A stretch of DNA of 64,000 nt from Jacaranda mimosifolia (taxonomy: Eukaryota > Streptophyta > Magnoliopsida > Lamiales > Bignoniaceae), in contig CM032117.1 of NCBI GenBank assembly GCA_018894105.1, positions 37,242,501 through 37,306,500 on the forward strand, read 5' to 3'. The notes below the pieces were generated by a model, which was given only the letters and a program-made list of their open reading frames with translations, was not told the DNA's origin and searched no databases. Below are positions 13,108-24,199 of the stretch, one piece after another. The translations under genes and the position numbers were made by a program. The number at the start of each line of letters is the position of its first letter. Position 1 is the first letter of the stretch.

Positions 13108-13227
13108 TTGCTTATTACCGAATTTATTGTTGATTTTTATATCTCAATAGATTTTCCTTCGCATCTTTTGCTTATTACCGAATTTATTGTTGATTTTTGT
13201 ATCTCAATAGATTTTCCTTCGCATCTT
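13108..13227 (+). repeat. 60-bp tandem duplication in gypsy LTR
   Basis: The segment starting TTGCTTATTACCGAATTT at 13108 is repeated at 13168 with one visible change (TTTTTAT to TTTTTGT). Confidence 0.95.
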
Positions 13228-13764
13228 ATCATTTTCTTCCCTCTCACTAAGTCCTTTGGACTTACCCCAATTTACTTTGATTCTCTCAGACAGGGATTAA
13301 GTGAATGATTGCACTCCAGGCAAGACATGAAATATTTGTGAGAGATCAGGTGTTGAATGTATATGTGGAAATTATTGGATTGCTAAGCTTGGACTCAAGA
13401 CGCTGTGATATATCATGTTGATGTGATCGACTTAAGGAATGTAAATATTTTGTTATGTAAGAATGTGAATCATGACATTTGCTTAGTCAGTGACGAGTCT
13501 GTTAAGTTTGAAATTCTGCTGCTTTTGATAAGTTGAATTTGAGATTTTTTGGCTTGTATTTAGTATATGTGTTGTATGTTGCAGGATTGTGTAAGGTTTG
13601 AATTTATTATCTTATGACAAGTTTGTTAAATTTTGAATCCGCAGTTATTTCTGATAAGCTTGAAACGTTTGATTATGGATTATTGATTAATCTGTAGGTT
13701 CAATTTAAGATTGAACTGAGTAGTGCCTTAGCTTATGTGCTGCCCTGAGTGGGGGCATTACAGG

Positions 13765-13777
13765 TAGTATCAGAGCC
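13765..13777 (+). other. gypsy primer-binding site
   Basis: TAGTATCAGAGCC follows the LTR end by two bases. It matches the plant initiator-Met PBS TGGTATCAGAGCC with one difference. Confidence 0.75.
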
Positions 13778-14220
13778 TAGGTTTGTCGATGACCTAGGCA
13801 TTTGGGTATCATTAGGATTTGTGGCTGACTTTTATTTAGGTTAGTTTGAGTATTGTAGGATGCTCATAGGACCCTGTCGCATATCGTAGAATGATTAAGA
13901 CTTGTGTATCCTTGAGTTTTGTTTACTCTCATCTAGTTCTTCTATTCCATTTATTCTTGGAAGTCTAGAGGAATTAGAGTTGATGGATTTACTGGAGATT
14001 AAGCTTGAATTGGAAACCATTTAGAATGTAAGCGCTTGAGTTAAGGGATATCTTAGCTATGTAGGGATATGATTTTTGGAATGTGGATTTTAGACAGGAA
14101 AATTTGGTTATGTGGAGATATAAAAAAAGGAATCATCACAGATAACATTGCATTTTGAGAAGAGCGTGCAAGATTTGAAGAATGAGAATAAGGTCCTAAA
14201 AGAGGAAAAAGGAAAATCTT

Positions 14221-17200
14221 CTAAAATGGTGTTAAGGTCTTAAATATATATTCTTTTATATTTATCTCCCCCATCCCCAACCCCCAAATCCCCCCCACCC
14301 CAACATCACTAGTTGCCATGGCTGCCGATTGCCATGCAGCCTCGGGCCGCCGGCACAGATGCCGGCGAAAAACAAAAGGGTAAACATAAAAAAAAAAAGG
14401 CTTGGCTGCTAGCAGCCATGGCAAAACTGTAAAATAAATAAATAAACAAATAAAATAAAAAGGCCGGATATAGCTTGATCGCCAGATTTAACTAGTATGT
14501 TTGCTGCCATGGCAGCTTGTTTCATTTTATATAAATATATATTATATAATTTTTATATATATGTATATATATATATATATTTCTTATATAAATATAATAT
14601 TGTTTATATATATTTATATGTTTTAGATAGATTTATATATGTATATAAGGATAAATAAAAAATATTATTAATAATATATAAATTTGAAATGAATAAAAGA
14701 AAAAATAAATTATTTGAAATTATTTTAACAATAGGTAATTTTCACATACTATTATTTCAAAGAAAAATCAATTTCTTTTCCTAGTTGCCATGTTTATTTC
14801 ACATAAAAGACTAAAGTACCCCTAGTTAAAATATTTTTTTATTTAGCATAAAAAAATTAATTTTTCTCCATGTCAATACAAAATCCAACTATTTCTTCCT
14901 TTTTCTATTTAGCTTAAAGAATTTTTTTTTCTCCATTCCAATAAAATATCTTTACATAAATTATATATATATATATTTTTTCTTTTACTTATTTTAATAT
15001 AAATATATTTTTAATATTTAAATTTTTGTAATTATTTTTAAATTTTTTGATTGGCGCCGCGACCTGAAATTATTTGAAGTTGTAGCACCAATCAATTGAT
15101 AAAACTGCTCATCACTCATTTTGTCAGCATAGTAACGGGCTGACAGCTTTATACAGGACTCCAATCACTCAAAGTAAACATGGAATGAGGTAGGATGTGG
15201 GCCTTCATCCTGCCCCATCCCTCAAAGTAAACAAGCCATTGGGATAAAATTTTTGATTTTATTATTTAAATTATTTATTTTGATTAATAAATAAATTTAA
15301 TTTTTTTATTTATATATACAGACATTGAGGTCTCGTAGGGTTCAAACTCTAGATCTCACATATTTTGACTTATTTATTTTTTATTAATTAATAAATTTGA
15401 TGAAATTAGTTTAAATTAGAGCTTGTTTGTTTATGAATTGGAGCATTTTGTCAAAATATTTTAGCAAAATGGTTTTTTGGAAGTGGGGTTTGTGAATGTG
15501 ATGGTTGTTTGTTTGTATTTTGGGAGGTAGGTGGAAAATGAATTGGAAAAAAAATATTTTATCTATTTGTGTTTTAGGAAGGAACAAGATATCATATCAA
15601 TAACTTTTTTATTGGGTTGGTAATGTGAAATTGATATTTTAAAATTACTATTATTAATATGATATTTTTAGATCTTATTTTTTTTAAAATTATTTGTTTT
15701 AGTTAATAAATGCTTTTTTATATTTAATAAATATATTCAACTTAATCTAATTAAATTATTTTAGATATGATTATTTTTTAATATTATTAAGATGTAATTT
15801 AAAAATAAAAGCATATTTAATTAATAGATGGATTTGATTTTTATTTTTATTTTATAATTAATAAATATGTTTAATTAAATTTGATTAAATTACTTTAGAT
15901 ATGTTGATGGTTTTAAGTTTTTATTTTTTTAATCCAACTTCAGTTAAAAAATTATTTAATATTTAAAAAAATTATTAATAAAATTATTTAAATTTATTCT
16001 GAGTGATTTAAATAATATTAAAGTTAAACCCCCATGTTAAAGTTACAAATAAGTCCAGGGGTGTTTTTGTCTGAAAAATAATCAAAATAGCTTTTGAAGG
16101 ATATTTTTGAATTTTAATATAAATTTTCAACCGACGTCTACAAATTTGTTAAGGATGTTAACATTTCTTCAAATATTAAATTGGGGGGGGGGGATAACAA
16201 ATAATTTTATTAAACTTAAAACTATATTACAATGTCATGAGTATTTCAAAAGAATTTCAAAATTTCCAACTATATTAAAGTTATACAAGTTGATCAATTT
16301 CAAAGCAATTTGTATTAATTAAGTGTAGAAAATTTTCAATAAATGCATGTTCAAATTGTCAACATCAATATATTATTATTATTATAGAATACTTTAATTT
16401 TTAAAATGAAATTAATTACATGTAAAGACTAAAGTTTTTTGAATTTAGAAACAATTTTTCTAAAATCTTTTTGTTCAAAAACAATGTCCTAATAAATAAT
16501 AACAAAGAGTAGAATTAAATTTTTAACTCCCATAATAATACATCATAATTCATCTTATAATATAAGATAAAACAAATAATTTTTGTATATGCTATTTATA
16601 CACAAAATAGAGGGAGGAGCAAAAATTTGGAGAGAATAAAAAAGTAGGGAAACTTATTTTTTGAAGGAAATATAATATGTAGACCAACTAATTCTTAAGA
16701 ACAACTTGTTCAGGTCCATGAAAGTTAATAATCATTATATTTAATAATATACTTTATGTTAATACTTTTTTTACATTATATTACACCACGAAAGTTATCT
16801 TGATTTAGCAATTTATATAGTAAAACATACACACAATTAACATATAGATATCTATACGTTATAAAAATCTTGAATTGACCAATACAACGATTAAAAAATA
16901 AAATGTAACATTAATAGGCCTAACTTCAGAGATAGTTTTTTTTTTTCATTAAGTATTATGGCAAACTAGATTTCTTTTATTTTTTATTTTTTTTTTGCTA
17001 TTCAGGTATGTAGCCTTTAATTATTTATTTTAAGGAGTTTTTAGAATATTTTTAAATGAATATTTTAATAAATTATAATAAAAAATTAAAATTTTAAGCA
17101 CCAAAATTTATAAGTCCAAATTATATATTATTTAACTATTTTAACTATAATAGAAAGTCATTTAATAATTTAAAAAATTATATGTCAATTCATCATATAA

Positions 17201-17767
17201 TTTAAGATAAAAGAAATTAATTTTGCTATAAATTATTTATACAAACAAATGGAGGAGCTAAAATTTAGAGGAATCGAAAAAATGAAGAGAATTCATTATT
17301 AATATAGGAAATTAATTTTTTGGAAGAAATCAATTATATTATATATATATTTTTATAAATATTATTTAATTCGCAATGAATAAATATAAAAAAATAGATA
17401 AAATAAAAGTAATTTAAATCTTATTGATAAATTTATATATATGTATATTATATATATGTGAGTAAGTATAAATAGAAAAAATAATTATACATGTATGAAT
17501 AATTAGAAAGAATAAAGATAAAAATAGAAATTATTTAAAATTTTATAGATAAATTTATATATATATATGTGTGTGTGTATAAAATGAGAATATATGAAAT
17601 AATGAGAAATGAGAAACAATGATAAATTTATATATATGTATAAAATGAGAAATAAATGAAATAATGGAAGAAGAGAGAAATGAGAATAGAAGAAAAGAAA
17701 AGAACGAAAAAAAAGAAAAAAAAATGAGAAATATATGAAGTGTTGGAGGGGAAGGGTGGGGATTTTT
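14221..17767. other. AT-rich filler of the CACTA element, no genes
   Basis: No coding signal is seen. Items of note: an inverted pair around 14317-14341 and 14399-14421 (CCATGGCTGCC ... GCAGCCATGG) with GC-rich content between; a (TA)n tract at about 14550-14580; a block at 15045-15240 holding CTCAAAGTAAACA twice, which looks like the end of a small DNA transposon; a run of 10 G at about 16183; and a diverged direct repeat of about 150 bp at 16540 and 17185 sharing words such as TAAGATAAAA and GGAGGAGC. Confidence 0.5.
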
Positions 17768-17791
17768 CTTGTTGTTGTTGTTGTTGTTCTT

Positions 17792-17856
<65 letters not shown>

Positions 17857-17866
17857 TACTACTACT
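17768..17866. repeat. compound (TTG)n-(TTC)n-(TTA)n microsatellite
   Basis: Pure blocks of TTG, then TTC, then TTA, then a few ACT units follow each other. They produce long single-residue open frames on both strands that are not genes. Confidence 0.97.
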
Positions 17867-17869
17867 CCT

Positions 17870-18707
17870 GATAGACTCAAAATTTCTATTGTTCAAGGTT
17901 TATTTTGTTATATCTGAATTAATAAATAAAATATATTTATATTTAATAGAATTATTTTAGATGTATTTATCGTTTTAATATTATTATGTAATTTTGAATT
18001 ATATAGATAATAGGATAGACTTAAATTTTTATTGTTTAATTTTTATTTCATTTTTAACTTAACAAATAAAGTCAACAAAATTTATTTAAATTTTTAGATA
18101 TTTTACTATTTTAACATTATTAAATATTTTAACTTAATATTATTAAAATTATATGGCCTAAAGTTATAAGTTATATTTTAAAAAAAATTTAGATGATAAA
18201 TTCGTATGAAATAAAATTTTATAAATTTGAAGGATATTTGATATTTTAAATTCTAATGTTTAGAATATTTTTGATTTTAATATTATTATATAGTTTATAA
18301 TTATATAGTTAGGATGATAGACTCAAAATTTCTATTGTTCAAGTTTTATTTTGTTATATCTGAATTAATAAATAAAATATATTTATATTTAACAGAATTA
18401 TTTTAGATGTATTTATCATTTTAATATTATTATGTAATTTTGAATTATATAAATAATAAGATAGACTTCAATTTTTATTGTTTAATTTTTATTTCATTTT
18501 TAACTTAATAAATAAAGTCAACAAAATTTATTTAAATTTTTAGATATTTTACTATTTTAACATTATTAGATATTTTAACTTAATATTATTAAAATTATAT
18601 GGCCTAAAGTGATAAATTGGATTTTTAAAAAATTTTAGATGATAACTTCGTATGAAATAAAATTTTATAAATTTGAAGGATATTTGATATTTTCAATTCT
18701 AATGTGC
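17870..18707. repeat. 446-bp tandem duplication, AT-rich
   Basis: The segment beginning GATAGACTCAAAATTTCTAT at 17870 recurs at 18316 and stays alignable to about 18707 with few changes. The microsatellite lies directly before the first copy and is absent before the second. No coding signal is seen in either copy. Confidence 0.92.
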
Positions 18708-19414
18708 AAGTTTTAAATTTTTTTGAGGACTCAATTCATTTAATTTGATAATTTAGCAAGTGGGATACATGTGTATGTGTGTTTATATATGTGAATATAT
18801 ATATAAGTATATAAATATTTTTCAAGATTTTTCTTTTTTTTTTTATACCTTTTTGCTTTTTTCAATTTTTATGAACCTATTTTTAATTTCTTGTGCAAAT
18901 TTTCTTCTTTTTTTTTTCTGTCTAGTAAAATACATGGCAAGAAGGGGTTGCCACACCGCATGCCACATAGGAGAGAGGATGTGATGTGGCGCCACGCCAT
19001 GCGCCACGTAGGATCAGGCCTACTGCAAATGAATTCGGGTTGGATTTGTCCTCAAATTGCCAAAATTCAAAAGTTAGTGTACTAAAATTACGGCCCAAAA
19101 AGATAAAGTCAAAATTTACCAGTAAGGTATAGTTACGGGACCAATTTTGCATTTTTTCCCTAAATGAAAACTCTCAATTCATTGAATAATTCACAAAAAA
19201 GTTATAAAGCCTAATATTTTAAAGAAATTGGCCCAACTAATGGATTATTCAACTCAAATTTCTTCAAGCTCAATCTTTAAAATAAAACTCAATTTAATAA
19301 TAATTCACTAAAAAATTGGTTAAACCCAATTAACAAATTCTTTACATTATTGTGAAGTCCATTTCTTGAACAAAAGCCCAACCCACAAGTATTAGTAAAA
19401 AATTAATTTAATAT
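18708..19414. other. no gene seen
   Basis: The stretch is mostly AT-rich. A short GC-rich segment at 18930-19025 contains GCCACACCGCATGCCAC and similar words. Nothing coding or structural is recognised beyond that. Confidence 0.5.
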
Positions 19415-19825
19415 TCATTTATAATTAGTAACAAAAATCATTGTTACCATATGTGTACAATTGATATTTGGAGGGAATGAATTTTGGAGGGAAGTTAATT
19501 AAAATTTAGTAACTAAAAACTTTGTTACAATATATTTTATTTGTAACAAATATTTTGTTGTTACAAAAGGTACCAAATTTTGTTATAAATATATCTTCTT
19601 ATATGATGAAAAATGTTATATGTAACAAAATAACATTTTTCGTAACGAACTATTATTTAATTACGAACATAAAAAAATTATGGTAACAAATTTGAGTTAA
19701 AGGTAACAAGACTTTTACTTTGTTACTAAAGAAAATGTTATTTGTAACAAAAAATCAATTTTGTTACAATAAATCTAACATATGTAAAGAATTTTACCTT
19801 TGTTACCAAAATTTTTGTTACGTGA
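19415..19825 (-). repeat. right subterminal repeat array of the CACTA element
   Basis: About a dozen GTAACAAA, GTTACAA or CGTAACGAA words occur, mostly the reverse complement of the left-end motif. The array ends about 20 bp before the right terminus at 19844. Confidence 0.8.
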
Positions 19826-19844
19826 AGTGCAATTTGTTGTAGTG

Positions 19845-20988
19845 AATATTGCAAGGATCCAAAATAATTTCAAAAATTAAGGCAAAATTAAACTTGCAAT
19901 ATCACAAATCAACGATCTTATTTTATGCCATAATTAAGAACTTAAAGCAAGAGAATCTACCTTGAAATAAAAACTTGAATTCAAGATGGCGATCTTTCAC
20001 TAGGACCTCTTCTATGAATGATCAACCTCTCATTTCTATTGGATTTTCTTCTCCACACCTTAGACCACCAAGGACAGCAACTTTTTCACAAGGAAAATCC
20101 TCCAAATTGATACAAAAATAGCAGCAAAAATGTGCCAAGAGCAATATGGCTGCCGACGAAGCTATCTTCCAAAAATCGCCTTCAAACAATGGAAAAACTC
20201 TTCTCCAAATGCAAGATCTAGTTCACCAACACATAACACCCCAATTATTGTGCCTCTAAAGATGATGAACACACTTACATGTACTCTAAGTTATCACTTA
20301 ATATGCCAGAATATGGGTGAGAAAGAAGAAGAAAGAAGGAAGATGGTGTGAGGAAGTTGGGAGAGATGAGGGTGGTGGAAGAGAATCTTGGGGAGAGGTT
20401 TTTCTCAACACGTGAGGTAACCTCTTTTGGGAGAGAAAATCGGAAGCATTGGCCAACCATTGTGAAGGATATGTGGTGTATTTGTAGTGTGATTTGGAAG
20501 CTCTTAGAAGCTTTAATCACAATTTCCTAATATTGCCAACTTGCATACCGACTTGTATGCTTAGTTGGAGTTTTAATTTCCAAAACTAAAATATCAACTC
20601 ATTAGTTTAAAATGGATTTTTCCATTTTAATTTTTCCTCAAAAATTAGATTCCCTTTTTAATTGAATAAATTAATTCCTTTATTTAATTAGATTAATTGA
20701 ACTCCTTAAGTTAACCTTGACTAATTAAATTGCCACAAGATACCAATTAAATTAACTTCTTAATTTAATTGATCTAATTTAACTCCTTAAATTATTTTGA
20801 TTAATTTAACAATTAAATTAGTCAATCTATTGTCACTAACTATTAATTAGTCAACTTGGTCTCATTCAAACTCGGCTACTTTAATTATCTAACTCTTTAG
20901 ATATTTTTCCAATATATCAATTAGAGTGGTCTTGACTTTTGTGTGTGACCCTTTAGGTTCACCAATTAATTAGACATGGGCTTACATG
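19845..20988 (-). repeat. copia LTR of element A, inner part
   Basis: This is LTR sequence of element A between the CACTA insertion and the gypsy LTR. The ...GGATCC end block is at about 19855, and the U3 array of TTAACTCCTTAA-like motifs is at 20650-20830. It ends at TTAGACATGGGCTTACATG where the gypsy LTR starts. The open frames at 20130-20530 lie in the transcribed part of the LTR and match no known protein. Confidence 0.7.
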
Positions 20989-23893
20989 TGACACCTCACT
21001 CAGGGTAACCCTAATGCTGAGATATCAAATCAATTCAAGCTAAATTCTGAATAAAAAAAACAAGCAATAAGGCCCATAAAATTTCAAACTCGACTCATCA
21101 GAAGCAGCGGTAGTTCAAACTTAACTATTTCAACAAAACAGTTGCATACATGCCATGGTTCACCTCCTCAGCACCTAACAAAATATATAAACAGACCTCA
21201 AGGTATCCACATTAACCCTGACATATCACAACAACTCTAAGTTCAAATATAACATTATAATAAACCCTTCTATACATATGAGCATCTATTCTATTACGAG
21301 AGGCATTTCTTCATTCCTAGTCAGAACTTCACTTCCTTCACTTAATCCTGTCTAAGAAATAAGGGAGAACGAGGGTAAGTCCGAAGGACTTAGTGTGGAA
21401 TATCATAACAATAAGTAAAATGAACCTGTCAAGGAAAGAACATCTCAACAGTTCAAAATTTATTATCAATACAAGTGCAAGTACGAATCAAGCAAGAACA
21501 AGTACGGTAAACAGAAATCTCTCCTGCTTTATTGCTCTAAGAACATATCATTATCAATCAGGATACAAGTACGAACAAGTAACCTGTAAAACACATGCAT
21601 TTCAATATATCAAGACGAGACAGTCTTATCAGAACAAATCTTATTCCAATAAGTTGATCATACTCAAGCGTGACAGCTTAGCACACAGAAGATGCCTAGG
21701 AGTATTACTGACTCACAGTAGATGCCTAGGAGTGTCCCTAGCACATCACTAACATATGATCGATTCCGAAGAGTATTCCTAGTGTATCACTGACAGAAGG
21801 TACATGCCCAGGAGTATCCCTAGCACATCACTGATAAACATTAGATTCCTAGAAGTATCCCTAGCACATCATTGACAGAAGGTAGATGCCCATGAGTATC
21901 CCTAGCATATCACTGACAGACATTAGATGCCTAGGAGTATCCTTAGTACATCATTGATACTCAAAAGTATCCCTGACACATCGTCGATACCTAGGAGTAT
22001 CCATAGCATATAACTGACGTACGGACGATACCTAAGAGTATCCCTAGCATATCATTGATAGATGAATAAACATAGGAGTATCCTAGCATATCATTGACAG
22101 ACATATGATACCTAGGAGTATCCCTAGCATATCACAGACAGACAGTTAATATCAATCAATCGGATTTGCTGACAAGGCAACAAATAACATATACAAAATG
22201 CTGACAAGGAAATACCATAACGATTAAAAAATACGATTAAGCCATCATGGCCATATACGAATAAACATGTATGTCGGCAAGTCATATAATAACAAAATAG
22301 GACAGGAACAAGTACATGACAATAACAAATACTGATCAAGACAAGTACAAGATAAGACAGAAGGAAGTTCTGGACGCCAAAACAAATAAGAACGAACTCA
22401 ACAAAGTGAAAATAGGAACTAACCCTCCTTGGGTATACAATTCAAATAACAAATCACAAGCAAGTACACAATTAAGTACAGATCTCAATATGAACAAATA
22501 CAGTTCAAGAAATTTTAAACCCTAACAGGGGTTCTTCCATAAGAACAGATAGAATAATCGAGGCCAAAGTGGTAGAACCTCACCTCTGTAGTTTTAGAAA
22601 ACTACAATCACTGTCAGAAATCTACTAATCCACGGGTGCTAATTCCACATCACCTAATTCAAAAGAATAGGTATACAATCAAAATCTCCATTCAACTCTG
22701 ATAATCCTTAAATAATTACAATTAAACCATTAATAGCCCAAAATCACTAATTAACCAATTAACTTGATAGGTTTTAGGCTTAAACGGTACTACCAGCCCA
22801 AAATAGCTAATAAAGTTGATTATTTCCAAAATAGTCTCGATTTCATACCAAGTCTAATAATTGAGCATAAATTAGTTCTTAATTACATATTTAACCTTAT
22901 ATAAGTATCCCAAATCAAAATAAATCGTCCGATTTCTATCACTTGGTTCCAAATCCATAAAATCCACAAGTTAGGGTTTCAAACCCTTTAATTAACTCAA
23001 TAAATCCCAAGGTAATCATTTTAATTCGAATCTGGGTTCATTAGCTCATATATATATATATAGCCCATGCATGTTATATGCAATTCCAAATCATACCTCA
23101 CTTCATCATTCTCTTTCCATATTACAAGATTCGAAAATGTTTAAACAATACAAATGGTACAAAAAGCTTAATCCTTGAACCCTCTGTTGCCCAAATTTGC
23201 TTATCGAGGCCTTGGAATCATGAACCAAGATTACTGCTATGATCATCGTGTCGAGGAGAAGAAATTATCTTACCACCGTCGTTGTCTGCCATCGCCGGAA
23301 TTACTCACCACCAGCACCATTCTGCTCATCTCAACAAGGCAAACTTAATGCCCAAAATAATTTCACCAATTGCTTTCAGAAAGGCTGTCAATCAAAGCCT
23401 CATAGTGGCTCTACCACCGTGCGCTATTGCATCGATTTCTTTTAATTTCTCCGTCGCCGGTGGCCGAAATTGAAAATTGAAGCCACCAACTTCTTCCTTG
23501 AGCTGAGCCTAACACGAATCACTGCCCAGAAACCAATTTTAGTTGCTGACTTCCTCGTGACCACCACATCCACCGTACGCCACTTTCGGTCTCAAGTTTC
23601 TCAATGAGCTGCTGGTTGGTTGGGTACAAACTTTGTATATTTGTGTTCTTTGAGTAGTGGAGACGATGATGGTAAGGGTGGTTTTGTGTATGGAACGGTC
23701 GTCAGAGAAATTATAGGTAAAGTTATGGGAGGGCTTTGGTGGAAAAGATGGAAGAAAAATGTGAAGAAATGAAAATATGACATATATATGTATAATTAAA
23801 CTTTTTCGGCTTTTCAAATTAACCCCATAATTCTTGCTCAGCCCTCAATTGAACCCTTCCATATTGTGGATCTTTCAATCCAGCCCCAAGATA
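20989..23893 (-). mobile_element. Ty3/gypsy LTR, minus strand, outer end truncated
   Basis: On the minus strand the LTR ends ...CCCTGAGTGAGGTGTCA at 20989, comparable to ...CCCTGAGTGGGGGCATTACA of the LTR at 13762. Directly after it comes copia LTR sequence and no PBS, so it behaves as a solo LTR. The 5' end (TGTAACACC) is missing. The last clear match is the CTTGGGGCTGGATTGAAAG block near 23880. A TATA-rich tract is at 23775-23795. The LTR carries a long minisatellite (21670-22140) and the splice-like signals and hairpin described in the findings. Confidence 0.78.
21670..22140. repeat. minisatellite of about 45 bp, roughly ten copies
   Basis: The words CTAGGAGTATCCCTAGC and ATATCACTGACAG alternate through this stretch with point changes and small indels. 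It is unrelated in sequence to the minisatellite at 12240 of a related LTR. Confidence 0.9.
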
Positions 23894-24141
23894 ATATTAG
23901 ATTCTATGAGTTGGAATTTTTAAAATCATAACCATAGAGACTTGTCGCATGATCACCATCGTATGCATGGCCAAGTCACATAGTCTTGTATGATTTAAAG
24001 GCTTCAACCAAATGCATGTGAAGAAAATCATAAACACATAAGATGAAGATGTCTATTTTATTTAATATCATTCAGTCAAGATTGTTACATGGAGTAGTTA
24101 TACATGCCAATCTAATTGGCTTGTAAGGCACTATTCTAGTA
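23894..24141 (-). repeat. copia LTR of element A, outer (5') part
   Basis: The stretch aligns on the minus strand with the first 250 bp of the other copia LTRs, for example the blocks around 24030-24070 (cataagatgaagatg) and 24100-24120 (gccaatctaattggc). It ends with the LTR start at 24141. Confidence 0.8.
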
Positions 24142-24199
24142 GGTGAGTAAATTTAAATTTGTAAATAACAAAATTGTTATAACTTGCTTTTAATAACTT

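Larger units (their letters stand above)
10210..14220 (+). mobile_element. Ty3/gypsy 5' LTR plus truncated internal stub
   Basis: The LTR starts TGTAACACCCC at 10210 and ends ...GGGGGCATTACA at 13762, 3553 bp. It is followed by a PBS (13765-13777) and about 440 bp of leader, and then the element is lost. The TATA region is at 10558-10570. Middle parts of the LTR resemble the LTRs at 20989, 29717 and 42902, for example the ...CCAAAAAGCTTGGGGCTGAA block and the region around 12780-12900 with clustered GAYGGGAT-like words. A chromovirus of the Del/Tekay type is likely from the long LTR and from the gag of the related element M. This is an inference. Confidence 0.82.
7699..19844. mobile_element. 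CACTA (En/Spm-type) DNA transposon, non-autonomous, with nested insertions
   Basis: The left end reads CACTACAACAAATTACACTT, and the right end reads CACTACAACAAATTGCACTT on the minus strand, 19 of 20 identical. Both ends are flanked by the 3-bp duplication AAT (7696-7698 and 19845-19847). A 3-bp duplication and a CACTA terminus define the superfamily. Subterminal arrays of TTCGTTAC-like motifs lie at both ends in opposite orientation, as expected for transposase binding regions. No transposase (TNPD-like) reading frame was recognised. The body holds a gypsy LTR, GC-rich blocks, microsatellites and AT-rich filler. The host site is 13 bp inside the end of the element A copia LTR. Confidence 0.88.
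1..24141 (-). mobile_element. Ty1/copia element A, interrupted, left end outside window
   Basis: Read on the minus strand, the element starts at 24141 with a mutated LTR start (TACTAGAATAG where other copies have TGTTGGAATAG). The LTR runs down to 7686 but is split by a gypsy LTR (20989-23893) and a CACTA element (7699-19844). A decayed PBS follows at 7683-7671, then a leader split by a solo LTR (4424-6614), then gag, protease, integrase, reverse transcriptase and RNase H down to base 1. This is the copia gene order. The reading frame is broken throughout, so the element is dead. The LTR and leader can be aligned by eye to the other copia copies at 40660, 47138 and 59960. About 0.8 kb of LTR appears lost where the gypsy LTR sits. 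Confidence 0.85.

Noticed and set aside
17503..17960. Overlapping open frames on both strands with runs of Asn, Lys, Leu or Ile
   Set aside because: They are translations of the compound trinucleotide microsatellite.
21670..22140. Regular repeats that could suggest a CRISPR-like array
   Set aside because: Units are imperfect, contiguous and without unique spacers, and they lie in a plant LTR; it is a minisatellite.
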